Assembly (NCBI GenBank): GCA_002171655.1
Contig: NHEC01000003.1
Span: forward strand, 1 to 55,689
DNA length: 55,689 nt
Origin: Planctomycetes bacterium TMED75
Lineage (GTDB): Bacteria > Planctomycetota > Phycisphaerae > Phycisphaerales > SM1A02
Direction of reading: 5' to 3'
Shown here: in pieces, positions 1-9,400 of the stretch
How positions within the stretch are numbered: position 1 is the first letter of the stretch
Layout of the letters: every line of letters starts with the position of its first letter
The notes under the pieces: model-generated
Told to the model about the DNA's origin: nothing
The model's database searches: none
The model's input: the letters and a program-made list of their open reading frames with translations, nothing else
Translations under genes and position numbers: made by a program

Positions 1-156
1 AAATACGCTTATTTGAAAGATCCACGCCAAGCACTCCGATGAAGGTTCTCCGGAACCGTACCATCGGTTGATTCCATACGGAAACACCAATCCCGGAACT
101 GGCTTGGTGTCGCACCCCCAGATCCCCGCTTCGATCGAATCAGAGGTTGATTACTC
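1..156. other. Leader region before gmd, no gene seen
   Basis: No convincing coding frame is visible here. There is a small inverted repeat, GGTTC/GAACC with a four-base loop, at 44-57. An AGAGG at 142-146 lies about ten bases before the gmd start codon and may be its ribosome-binding site. The promoter of gmd may be in this stretch or upstream of the window; I cannot place it. Confidence 0.4.
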
Positions 157-1206
157 ATGAAGACGGCATTCATCACCGGCATTACTGGACAGGACGGCTC
201 CTACCTCACCGAGCAGCTTCTGGCAAAGGGATACGAGGTCCATGGAGTCGTACGACGTGCCTCCACGTTCAATACCGACCGCCTGGAACACCTGTATCAG
301 GACCCGCATCAGCCCAACCCCCCTCTGAAGCTTCACTACGGTGATCTGACTGATGGTTCTCGTCTGGCAGGATTGATCCGGTCCATTCAGCCTGATGAGG
401 TCTACAACCTCGGCGCACAAAGCCACGTACGAGTCAGTTTCGACCAGCCGATCGATACCGCGAACATCGTCGCACTGGGCACATCCAACCTTCTGGAGGC
501 GGTTCGGGATGGACAACAGTCCGCTGGGAAGCAGATTCGCTACTACCAGGCCTGCTCCTCGGAGATGTTCGGCAAGGTCCAGGAAGTCCCACAGACGGAA
601 CGAACGCCCTTCTACCCTCGATCACCCTACGGATGTGCCAAGGTCTTTGGACACTGGCTCACCATCAACTACCGGGAGAGCTACGACATGTTTGCGTGTT
701 GTGGAATCCTCTTCAACCACGAAAGTCCTCGGCGAGGCGAGACCTTCGTCACCCGCAAGATCACTCGCGCCGCCGGCAGGATCAAGCTGGGACTCCAGGA
801 GAAGTTGTATCTGGGCAACCTTGATGCACAACGTGACTGGGGGTTTGCTGGTGATTACGTGGATGCGATGTGGAGAATGCTCCAGCAGGATGAACCGGAC
901 AACTATGTGGTTGCCACCGGAAAGATGATTCCAGTTCGTCGGTTCTGCGAGCTGGTCTTCGAATTTCACGGACTGGACCCCGAGCAGTACATCGAGATTG
1001 ATCCTCGATATTTCCGACCCACCGAAGTCGATGAATTGCTTGGTGACCCGACACTGGCCAAGCAGAAACTGGGCTGGGAACCGACCACCACCGTCGAGCA
1101 GCTTGCGGTCATGATGGCAGAACACGACCTGGAGCTTGCGAAGCAGGAACGGACTCTGGTCGATGCCGGACACGACGTTTCATCGCTCAATCGACACGAT
1201 CAATAA
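157..1206 (+). CDS. gmd: GDP-mannose 4,6-dehydratase
   Basis: This cytoplasmic short-chain dehydrogenase converts GDP-D-mannose to GDP-4-keto-6-deoxymannose, the precursor of GDP-fucose, GDP-rhamnose and GDP-perosamine. The N-terminus has the Rossmann motif [11 protein letters not shown] (residues 7-17), as is typical of Gmd. The catalytic YxxxK is Tyr158/Lys162 in [12 protein letters not shown], preceded by the characteristic ACSSEMFG segment. At 349 aa it has the usual family length and looks intact. The ATG at 157 follows an AGAGG. No GDP-fucose synthase or other reductase that would complete a GDP-deoxysugar is found nearby, so the final sugar is not known. The downstream neighbours (glycosyltransferase, ligase, flippase) place it in a surface-polysaccharide module. 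Confidence 0.95.
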   Translation: MKTAFITGITGQDGSYLTEQLLAKGYEVHGVVRRASTFNTDRLEHLYQDPHQPNPPLKLHYGDLTDGSRLAGLIRSIQPDEVYNLGAQSHVRVSFDQPIDTANIVALGTSNLLEAVRDGQQSAGKQIRYYQACSSEMFGKVQEVPQTERTPFYPRSPYGCAKVFGHWLTINYRESYDMFACCGILFNHESPRRGETFVTRKITRAAGRIKLGLQEKLYLGNLDAQRDWGFAGDYVDAMWRMLQQDEPDNYVVATGKMIPVRRFCELVFEFHGLDPEQYIEIDPRYFRPTEVDELLGDPTLAKQKLGWEPTTTVEQLAVMMAEHDLELAKQERTLVDAGHDVSSLNRHDQ

Positions 1207-1230
1207 ACTGAGAGGAAGGCTGACTGCAGA

Positions 1231-2382
1231 TCAGCGTGCTTTCTTCATGGTCTGAACGGCTTCGATGCACTTGACGAAGCCATTGACCATGTTGGGTATG
1301 GTCCACCCCGTCTCACCCCGTACGGAGTCCGCCGCAGCCGCCGACATGCGTGCACGGAGATCAGGGTTGCACGAGAATTCCAGTAGCTTTTCAGCCAGAT
1401 CCCCGAAGTCGCCGTCCCGGTACAACATTCCATTTTCCCCGTCTCGAATCGCATTGATTTCAGGACCGTGGCAGGTGATGAGGTCGGTGGTCACCATGGG
1501 CAGGCCGTAACCAAATGCATGCATGGCCGTCAACCCGACTGCGCCGGGATACGCCATGCACAGAGCGGAAAGGCACCAACCCGCCAGCTCTGCTTCGTCG
1601 TAGATGGCACCAAGAAAGCGAACGGAATCCTGTACTCCCAATGTACGAGCGAGCGATTCAATCGAGTCGCGCTCCGCCCCATCACCGACCACGATCAAGG
1701 TCAGGGCCGGATCCTTCGCAAGCATGAGCTTCATCGCCCGGAGGAGTACGTCGAGACGCTTGTCGGGTTCGAGACGTGAAATGAAGATGAAGGTCTTCGA
1801 AGGATCGATGCCTTCGCGTTTCTGAAATGCCTCGAGCCGCCCGGGTTCATCCAACCACTCAGCCTTGGCTGATTCGATACCGCGCTGATCGACCGCATTG
1901 GGCGCAGCGAAGACCCGACCCGGCTCGATGCCGTCTTCAGCCGACTTGCCAGCGTTCGTGTGGTCATAGAAGAGACAGGCATCAGCCATGAGCGCAGGCT
2001 TCAACCTCATTCGGCGCCGCATTGGTGAATCGGTCTTGCTGAACCCGTGTCCCCAGACCACCACCGCGGATCCCGACCTGCGGGCAATCCGGATTGCCCT
2101 GGGCAACAGGAGAGAACGCGTCTTCCAGGAGAAGATCAGGACATCGTGGCGAGCTCGGGCTGCCTTGAGATTCCCTGGATCCCAGATGAACGGTCCAAGA
2201 GCACGCTCGGTGACATCAACCGTCGCATACTCCTCGACCTTTCCCATTCCCTTGAGCGAACCCTGGTTGGTACCAAGCTGGGCGTACAGGGTGAGATCGA
2301 TGCCATCCCGAGCGGCAAGATCCGCAAAGACCGGCTGGCGGTAGTGAGGGATGATTGTTTGAACGATGCCTACGGAAGTCAT
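1231..2382 (-). CDS. Glycosyltransferase family 4
   Basis: A 383-aa protein with the GT-B architecture of GT4 glycosyltransferases. The N-terminal half opens with a strand and loop (VGIVQTIIPHYRQPVF). The C-terminal half contains the nucleotide-sugar-binding signature: FIFISRLEPDKRLDVLLRAM, then VVGDGAERDSIESLA, then an EX7E-like region (GLTAMHAFGYGLPMVTTD). It probably adds a sugar to a lipid-linked glycan on the cytoplasmic face; donor and acceptor cannot be read from the sequence. It starts 30 bases after the stop of the ligase-like gene on the same strand, so the two are likely co-transcribed. AAAGAGA just before the ATG is a plausible ribosome-binding site. It converges on gmd with a 24-base gap that shows no strong terminator. 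Confidence 0.87.
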   Translation of the reverse strand: MTSVGIVQTIIPHYRQPVFADLAARDGIDLTLYAQLGTNQGSLKGMGKVEEYATVDVTERALGPFIWDPGNLKAARARHDVLIFSWKTRSLLLPRAIRIARRSGSAVVVWGHGFSKTDSPMRRRMRLKPALMADACLFYDHTNAGKSAEDGIEPGRVFAAPNAVDQRGIESAKAEWLDEPGRLEAFQKREGIDPSKTFIFISRLEPDKRLDVLLRAMKLMLAKDPALTLIVVGDGAERDSIESLARTLGVQDSVRFLGAIYDEAELAGWCLSALCMAYPGAVGLTAMHAFGYGLPMVTTDLITCHGPEINAIRDGENGMLYRDGDFGDLAEKLLEFSCNPDLRARMSAAAADSVRGETGWTIPNMVNGFVKCIEAVQTMKKAR

Positions 2383-2412
2383 GGTCTCTTTACTTTGAAG
2401 ACAAGAGGATAT

Positions 2413-3762
2413 TCAGGCATGCTGGAGCTCTTCGTCAGATTCTAGATCGGAGTCCTCTTCATCGATGTCATCTACCTCTGCGGAGGCGGATAGGGCATCC
2501 TGCACCTCACGAGCGCCAAGTCGACCAAGGAGGAGAAACCAGAGAAAGGGTCGACCGGGTGCATGGACTGAACCCTGCTTGAGCGAGAGGATGAACACGA
2601 AAAGGCAGATTCCCAGAAGCAATGCCACGATGGGCCTGAGGAAGTCATCATCACGATACGTCCGGTAGAGCAGGAGCGAGTAGCGGGCGAGCAGGTAGAG
2701 CATTGTCAGGTAAAGACCCAGCCCCACGATGCCGACTTCGATCAGAAGCTCGACGACGTGATTGTGTGGATAGATGTGCTCGGTATCAAGGGTCATGAAA
2801 CTTCCGGTACCGGATCCCAGCAACCAGGCGGATGGGCGCGACATCCAGCTGGAAATCGATTGAACAACGATCTCCCCTCGGCCACCTGCAGTCGACAGAC
2901 TTTCGTAACTCCATCGATCGGCATTGTCACCGGTGACGAAGAACTGAATGGCAAACACGATAATCACGAGAAAGATGAACAGGCCCACCCCGGTCGCCAT
3001 GAAGTTGCCGAAACTCTGTATGCGGCGTGCCACGGGAAAGAGAATGAAGATCACCAGAATGCCGGCAAGCACCTGGCCCCGGGCACCGGTGTAGAGTCCC
3101 ATCCCGAGTCCGATGAAGCCCGCAAGGGCGGCCAAGGGAAAGACCAGTTTTTTGGTTCCTGCATACGTCGTGAGGGCAACGAAAATGATCACCATGACCC
3201 CGAGCTCACCGTTGATCAGGGTGCCGGTCGATTCGCTGGAAGAGATTGCATTGACCAGGCGTTCACCCTCGAAGCGGACATTCGGGCTCAACATCAACAT
3301 GATCAGCGCGGAGGTGGCAATGAAGATGAACGGAACCCTGGTCTTTCCCAGCTCGGGCAGGGTGGAGATCAGCAGCGGAGCGACCAGGATGTACAACAGT
3401 GAATAGGGCGCCTTCGACCAGGTGAGTGAGAGTCCATTGGTAAGATCGGACGTCCAGCTCAACGCCAGGTAGCTCAGCAGTTGAAGCAGAATCACCAGAA
3501 TGAGTATCGGATTCACCGCGTTGCGGAAGGAACCCGGTTCACGAAAGAATCGGACCACCACCGTGGTACCCGCAAGCAGTGCGACCATGTAGTTGATGAG
3601 AGGTCGATTGCCTTCGCTGGCGAAGAAGGGAATGTATGACTGGATGACGCCTTCGATGATCGGAAAACAGCACACGAGCACGAAACAGAACCATGGCCGG
3701 ACCAGAGCCATGGCAAAGGCGAAACCGACCGCCGCAATGAAGAGCAAACCGAAGATGGTCAT
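2413..3762 (-). CDS. O-antigen ligase / Wzy-like membrane protein
   Basis: A 449-aa polytopic membrane protein of the O-antigen ligase/polymerase superfamily (Wzy_C type). It has roughly ten to twelve hydrophobic helices and a large periplasmic loop. That loop carries the family hallmark PHNHVVELLIEVGIVGLGLY at about residues 335-355. Such proteins polymerise undecaprenyl-linked repeat units or ligate them to an acceptor; sequence alone does not separate the two. The frame is open upstream to 3900, but I choose the ATG at 3762 because the first membrane helix (MTIFGLLFIAAVGFAF) begins there and the longer version would overlap the divergent flippase. The C-terminal tail is very acidic (DIDEEDSDLESDEE). 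It is followed by the GT4 gene. Confidence 0.85.
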   Translation of the reverse strand: MTIFGLLFIAAVGFAFAMALVRPWFCFVLVCCFPIIEGVIQSYIPFFASEGNRPLINYMVALLAGTTVVVRFFREPGSFRNAVNPILILVILLQLLSYLALSWTSDLTNGLSLTWSKAPYSLLYILVAPLLISTLPELGKTRVPFIFIATSALIMLMLSPNVRFEGERLVNAISSSESTGTLINGELGVMVIIFVALTTYAGTKKLVFPLAALAGFIGLGMGLYTGARGQVLAGILVIFILFPVARRIQSFGNFMATGVGLFIFLVIIVFAIQFFVTGDNADRWSYESLSTAGGRGEIVVQSISSWMSRPSAWLLGSGTGSFMTLDTEHIYPHNHVVELLIEVGIVGLGLYLTMLYLLARYSLLLYRTYRDDDFLRPIVALLLGICLFVFILSLKQGSVHAPGRPFLWFLLLGRLGAREVQDALSASAEVDDIDEEDSDLESDEELQHA

Positions 3763-3899
3763 CTGTGAACCCGTACCTAGGATAGATTCCCTGGTGCAAT
3801 GTGATCTATCGGCTCGGAGGACTATTCTCGATATGATTGTCTGAACATCAACCCACAATTGGGACATGGCACCAGAGATGGCCGATGTAGGATGGAGCA

Positions 3900-5831
3900 A
3901 TGAGCGCTCCAGACAGCCACGAAGACCAACCCCCCACCGGATCCGAGACGAAATCCGGTGGAAGTGGCGAATCCGGTCCGGCCTTGAGCTTCAAGAACAA
4001 GGCGATTCGTGGCTCTACAGTCAGCCTGGCCCAGACTGGGGTCAGTCGAGTGATTTCCCTCGCCTGCCAGGTCCTCTTCGCCAGAATGCTGATGCCAAGT
4101 GACTTCGGCCTGGCGGCGATCGCCATCGGAACGATGTCCCTGCTGACGATTGCCAGTCCACTGGCCCTGGAAGATGTTCTGGTTCAGAGAGGGAAACGAC
4201 TGGCCAACGTGCTTCCCAGTGCCTGGCGGCTGATGATCATCGCTGGGTGCCTGACTTCAGCAGCCATCCTCTTATCAACCCAGCTGGCATCGACCCGAGC
4301 CGGAGATCGAATCAACGTGGTCGGGGATGAGGTGATTTCCAGCGCCACCTTGCTGGGGACGATTCGCAGCGACCCACCCTTGGGGCAGCTGGTGGAAGAA
4401 ACCCGAGGTGAGATCGAGATTCTCTGGACTGGAGGAACTGGGAGCTTCACCCTTCCAAAGGTGATTGGTCCCCAGACCACTCTTGGTGAGTATGTCAGCC
4501 TGCTTCAAAAGACCGTGACCACCGCGATTGGGACCGATCAAATTCAGGTCAAGCTTGATCAAGCCTCGGGTCGCGTGGAGTTCCGAGAACTCGACGGCGC
4601 CCAAGTCAGGATTGAAACCAACGATTCGGTTGCGGGCAATGTGCTTGAAGTGCTTGGGATTCCCTACCGCTCGAACACCCTGATGCTGTTGCTGATCCTG
4701 CTGGCGACCAGACCCTTGATCCAGGTTCTGCGAGCTCCATTCACGGCGGCAGCTCGACTCAGCCTTCGATTCGAGCAACTTGCGATCGGCTTCATGCTGG
4801 GAGACATCCTCGGCTACTCGATGGCGATACTGGTCCTGTTCATGGGTGGAGGCCCGATCGCTTTGATCATGCCCATCATCTTTCTGCCACTGGTGGTGCT
4901 GGCAAACTCGATGCGGATGTCGTGGCCGCTGCCCAAGGTTCCCAAGGACCAACGTGAACCCATGCTGCCGATGCTGAAGGATGCCGTGCGAGTCTGGTTG
5001 AGTCAGTGGTCGATTGGAATGAGTCGGAACCTTCCGCCTCTGATCCTGGCATTCTTCGTGACCGATGGAGAGACCGGACTGTACAACTGGGCCGCGTTGA
5101 TTTCAGTTCAGGTGAACGCACTTCTCACGGACAACATAAAGATCGCGATGGTGCCGATCTTCAGCAATCTGCAGAAGCAACCGGATCGCCTGATATCGGG
5201 ATTTCTCCAGGCTGCACGAGGAATGAGCGGGGTGACCCTGCCGCTGTTTGCGGGTGCCACGGCGATCACTCCCGTTCTGATACCAGTCATCTTCGGAGAG
5301 AAGTGGATTCCGGCGGTTTCAATCGCTGCCATCCTGCTGATGGCCCAGTCCTTCGCCTCCACGAACTCGTTGTGTGTCTCGCTGCTGAAGGGAACCGGAC
5401 GCTACCGAACATGGTTGTGGCTGCAGGCAGTGCGTACGATCGCATTTATCGCAACTGCATTCATTGGTAGTTGGCTGGCTGGGGGAATTGGACTTGCTTG
5501 GGGAATGTTCGTGATGTTCACGATCTTCCCGCTCGCCACCCTCTGGATCTGTGCGCGAGGGCACAGTTCTCTGATCGAAGTCGTGAGGATCAACGGCATT
5601 CCCCTGTTCGCTTCACTCCCGTTCATTCTGGTTGCAATCGGAACAGGTTTCCTGGATGCCGACTGGCTTTCATTACTGGTCTGGTGCCCACTGATGTTGA
5701 TCGGCGGCCTTCTGGCCTACATCGTGATCATGCGCATCATCGATGCGGACCGTTGCCGTGAGATCATGACGATACTGCGACAGATGTACCAGAGACTGCA
5801 ATCGCTTCGACGAAGGTCAGCCGGTCGCTGA
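3900..5831 (+). CDS. MOP-family polysaccharide flippase with a soluble insert
   Basis: A 643-aa lipopolysaccharide/exopolysaccharide flippase (Wzx/WzxC type). It would move undecaprenyl-linked glycan units across the inner membrane. The amphipathic start SLAQTGVSRVISLACQVLF and ARMLMPSDFGLAAIAI (about residues 42-77) match the MOP N-terminus, and LRAPFTAAARLSLRFEQLAIGF (about 277-298) matches the conserved region after helix 4. Between helix 3 (ending near 129) and helix 4 (starting near 259) there is a hydrophilic insert of about 125 residues. The homologous flippase at 31090-32535 has only a short loop there. The insert resembles a flagellin-hook-IN repeat (separate entry). The start ATG at 3900 gives a 30-residue polar cytoplasmic tail. 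It diverges from the ligase gene, and its last 15 bases overlap convergent fliS. Confidence 0.85.
   Translation: MSAPDSHEDQPPTGSETKSGGSGESGPALSFKNKAIRGSTVSLAQTGVSRVISLACQVLFARMLMPSDFGLAAIAIGTMSLLTIASPLALEDVLVQRGKRLANVLPSAWRLMIIAGCLTSAAILLSTQLASTRAGDRINVVGDEVISSATLLGTIRSDPPLGQLVEETRGEIEILWTGGTGSFTLPKVIGPQTTLGEYVSLLQKTVTTAIGTDQIQVKLDQASGRVEFRELDGAQVRIETNDSVAGNVLEVLGIPYRSNTLMLLLILLATRPLIQVLRAPFTAAARLSLRFEQLAIGFMLGDILGYSMAILVLFMGGGPIALIMPIIFLPLVVLANSMRMSWPLPKVPKDQREPMLPMLKDAVRVWLSQWSIGMSRNLPPLILAFFVTDGETGLYNWAALISVQVNALLTDNIKIAMVPIFSNLQKQPDRLISGFLQAARGMSGVTLPLFAGATAITPVLIPVIFGEKWIPAVSIAAILLMAQSFASTNSLCVSLLKGTGRYRTWLWLQAVRTIAFIATAFIGSWLAGGIGLAWGMFVMFTIFPLATLWICARGHSSLIEVVRINGIPLFASLPFILVAIGTGFLDADWLSLLVWCPLMLIGGLLAYIVIMRIIDADRCREIMTILRQMYQRLQSLRRRSAGR
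4290..4673 (+). other. Insert domain in the flippase, flagellin-hook-IN-like
   Basis: This segment encodes residues 131-258 of the flippase, in frame and without stops. It is soluble and beta-rich, unlike its membrane surroundings. Residues 193-254 run from TTLGEYVSLLQ through QIQVKLDQASGRVEFRE to VLEVLGI. That order (T-x-x-E-hydrophobic helix, then beta hairpin, then a terminal LGI) is the layout of the IN repeats seen several times in FliD encoded next door. The preceding GTGSFTLP also resembles FliD GTGTFRLT. By the inside-out topology of MOP proteins, the loop between helices 3 and 4 should face the periplasm. The similarity was judged by eye; the function is unknown. Confidence 0.55.
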
Positions 5832-6404
5832 AATCCGACCAGCGGTCGGAAGTGATGAACCCGTGGTCTCGGTAGAGGATGTGTTCGCCGAAAGCGGAGG
5901 CATCGCATCCAGGGTAGAAGCTGATTCGTTTTCACTCACCAGAGACGCCACCAACAGTGTCCAGGTCTCCTGTTCGTAACGGAGCAGCTGCAGAACCTCG
6001 TCGCAGATCTCGACGGAACGTTCACTGGAGGCATCGACCAGACGGGTGAAGACGAAGGTATACAGACTGGTCAGGCGCTCACAGAGATCAGGGGCTGCTT
6101 CAGGATTCAGCCCCGAGATCAACTCGGTGATGATGGCACGGGCCTTCGAGAAGCCGTTGAACATGTTTTCAGGATGAGCCTCGGTGATTCCAGATCGAGC
6201 GAGTTCGGTGAATCGGATCGCACCCTCGATCAGCATGAGCCTGAGCTCTGCAGGAGAAGCGGCCATCACCCGTGTCTTCAGATAGGCATTCGGTGTGGAG
6301 GCGACCGGTTGATTGACCGTCGTGGAGTTCTTCGGTGCTCCAGTGCCCGGAGGCTTCTGCCCCGACTTGGGTCCGTAGATCGCATTGTTTGGTTGGTTGT
6401 TCAT
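5817..6404 (-). CDS. fliS: Flagellar export chaperone FliS
   Basis: FliS binds the C-terminus of flagellin in the cytoplasm, prevents premature polymerisation and delivers it to the export gate. The core is clear: YLKTRVMAASPAELRLMLIEGA is the FliS N-terminal helix with the conserved PxxL-hydrophobic pattern, followed by a four-helix-bundle pattern that includes AxxIIxELxSGLN. At 195 aa it is longer than the usual 120-140 aa. The extra length is a polar N-terminal tail and a Ser/Thr-rich C-terminal tail. I choose the ATG at 6404; an in-frame TTG at 6455 is possible but lies within ten bases of the fliD stop. It follows fliD in the same direction, as is usual for a fliD-fliS pair. Confidence 0.88.
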   Translation of the reverse strand: MNNQPNNAIYGPKSGQKPPGTGAPKNSTTVNQPVASTPNAYLKTRVMAASPAELRLMLIEGAIRFTELARSGITEAHPENMFNGFSKARAIITELISGLNPEAAPDLCERLTSLYTFVFTRLVDASSERSVEICDEVLQLLRYEQETWTLLVASLVSENESASTLDAMPPLSANTSSTETTGSSLPTAGRISATG

Positions 6405-6462
6405 CCTGATTGCCCGTTGCCTTCTAGAAACATTGGTGAAGCCCTGATCCTGCAAGTCGTCA

Positions 6463-9400
6463 CTATCCGAGGTTGAGATTAGAACTCAGAGAAAGAAGTG
6501 CGCCCTGTTGACCTTGCAACTGAGCCAAGGCGGTTTCCATTGCGAGGAACTCTCTCTGCAATCGCTCACGCTTGGCCGCGATCCGCTGATCGATCTGTTC
6601 GATCCGATCGTTCTGTGAGTCGATCTGAGTCTGAAATCGCTCGTCCGCAAGAGTCACCGTGCCGATGGAACTGTCGGTGAGATCCTCAAGCAACTGGTCG
6701 AAGAGGTCCCCGAATCCCAGCGATGAGTAGAAAGTGTTGCTCTGTTCGATGCTGATACCGGGATCGATGTCATCAAGGACCTCGGAAGAGGTGGTCTGGG
6801 CGTCATACGCGGTAAACAGTGCTTCCACCCCGGCTGGATCACTGGCGTACGCCTGATTGAACTTGTCTTCATCGAATTCGATCGCACCATTCGAACCGAG
6901 TCGGATACCGACCTGAGAGAGGTACTGATATGGCCCGTCGACGTTCTGGACCCGTCTCTGAAGCGTCGCGTACAAACGAGAGCGGACCAGTGAAACCGTC
7001 GAGTCTCCGAGCAAGGGCCCTCGGACTTCTGTTTCAGCGTCGTAACTGTCGTAGCCGTTGATCTTCGACATGATCTCGTTGAAATAGTCGGTGAAGGAGG
7101 TCACCGCTCCGACGATTGACTCTTCATCCCGATCGACCGTGACGGTCACCGGGTTGTCATCCGCCTTGAGCAAATCGATCGAGAGGCCCTCGATTACGTA
7201 GTCGAGCTGGTTGTCGGATGAGCTGACCAACAATGCATCGGCAGGATTGGTGGAACCGATGAAGGCCTGAGCGTCCTGAGCTTCCACAAGCTCGTCAAGA
7301 CCCAGATCAACGCCACCAGTATCGATCACCAGATCACCGTCGGTTCCACTGATTGCGGAAGTGAAACTGAGATACCAGGGCTTATTGCCAGCACCGGTAT
7401 TGAGGACCGTAGCGGTGATCGGTGCGTCTGTAGCATCAAGTTTGGCAATCAGGTCATCGATCGTGTCTGAGACGTCCAGATCGATCTCGATTGCATAGGA
7501 GCCTGAAATGTCGCCACCGATGGCTGAAGACTCGCTGTTGAGCCGCAGTGCACTGGCCACACTGCCAGAGAGATCCTCTACTTTCATTCGGGAAGCGGCG
7601 ATGGTTCCCGTCTCCGACGTGGTGTCGATGAGATTGATTCCATCGCCGTTGGCATTGATCTCGGCGCGAATCTCGAGTCCACGAGTATTGATCAGTTTCA
7701 TCACTTCGTAGAGTGAATCATCACCAGCATCTATCTTGACGGTGGCCGTCGCGCCGGTCGAGTCCGTCAGCCGGAAGGTTCCGGTTCCGATGCCCCTGCC
7801 GAAATTCAGATCATCGAGTTTCGAGGACTGACTGATGTACTGAAGTTCGAGGTTGCCACTCGCGATGGTACCGGTAGAGGAAATCGCATCGACTCCCAGC
7901 ACACCCGAAAGAGATCCCGTGATACCGAGTTCCGAGCCACCGTTCGCAGAGTCCGTGAAGAGCACTCCGGACCGTGCGGAATCCAGCGACATCACGACTC
8001 CGATTCCGTCGGATTCAAGTTGTGCATTGACCGTCGCGATCAGATCCGCCATGGTCTCGACTGATCCAAGTCCGGTGATGGTGGTCGAGTTATCGTTGGT
8101 ATCGGTGATGATGAGTGAATCACCCGCACCGATTCCAGCTCCACCGTTGATACCGGAAAGCAGAGCAGTGCCGAATCCGGAGAGAATGCGGGTTCCTTCC
8201 AGAGTGGTGTCAACAAGGCCAGAGCTGAATCCGAGATTCGAGAAGGTCCGATCGGGAATGTCCGAGGGATCGCCGGTGAATCCGGGTGATCCCGACTTGA
8301 TCTCGATCGGAACTCCGCTGGCGTCCAGGACCAAGGACTTCCCATCACCAGCAAGCTCCAAAGCGATCCGACCACCCGATACGGTGTTTATGCGATCGGC
8401 AACATCTTGAATCGTTTCGGCGCGAGCCGTCTGCACTTCGTTGAGTAGCGTGGTACCGGTGAGGACCCCCCCGCTCGACGAACCAAGAATTCCCAGGTCG
8501 GTCGCGGTTGCAGAACCGCCGGGCCCGGTTCCACTGACCTGCAGTTCTGATGAACCACCAAGATTGTCGGTGACAACGAATCCATCATTGTCTGCATTGA
8601 TGGTCAGGGTGACCTGGCCCGCACCAAACTCTTCCGAGAGTGCACCGTTCACACGATCGATCAATTCCTGAACCGTTTCAACTTCATCCTGCTGGGTCAA
8701 TCCGTCTTCATCAAGGATTCGACCAAGATCAATTTCTACGGAAATGCCCGTCGAGGACGTGATGGTGAAGTCCGATTGCTCGGGGTCGTCGTTGATCGCG
8801 ATTCCATCACCGTCGTTGAGTTTCTCCAGGAGACTCTCGCCGGTGATCGGAGCGTTGACCTGCCCCAGATCAATGTCGTAATCGGTGCCCCCGTAAGACA
8901 GGACGAAGTCGGTCACTCCGTCACGAATGAAGACTCCAAGTCCACCATTGAGGGTGGAAAGCGACGTGTTCATCCCCAGTTGATTGATGTCGGTACCGAC
9001 CAACGAAATCCCTGCGGAGGTCCCGGCAATTCCCAGGTCCGACGCAGTGGAGTTTCCAATTCCATCTGCAACGGTGATGCTGCCCCCGCCTCCGGACACA
9101 TCGCTCAGAAGCAGGTGGTCTCCCTGGATGGAAGCCTTGATACCGATTTCGGTCGTTGAATTGATGGCTGAGAGCACCTCATTCACACTCGTGGTCTGAG
9201 TGAGGTCGATTTGCGCAGACGCCCCCGAACGATCGGTGATCGAGATGAGTCCACGCTGGACACCATCGCCACCATTCAGATTTGAAAGAGGCACATCGGT
9301 ATTGAGGCGCCCGTTACCCAACTCCATGCTGAAGGTGTCCAGGCCGAGCGGAGTGCTGTCGCGGCTGGCAAATCCATGCGTGAGGTACTGGGAACTCTTG

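Noticed and set aside
622-1173. Long minus-strand open frame opposite gmd
   Set aside because: It lies fully within a clear gmd, matches no known protein and is explained by codon bias of the gene on the other strand.
2758-3402. 214-codon plus-strand frame opposite the ligase-like gene
   Set aside because: Highly polar, His/Asp/Gln-rich translation that looks like antisense of hydrophobic membrane helices; no family features.
4275-4952. Minus-strand frame opposite the flippase insert
   Set aside because: His/Gln-rich low-quality translation, no start signal, and it shadows the flippase.
7853-8410. Plus-strand frame opposite fliD
   Set aside because: Pro/Ser/Val-rich antisense translation of a repeat-containing gene, without family features.
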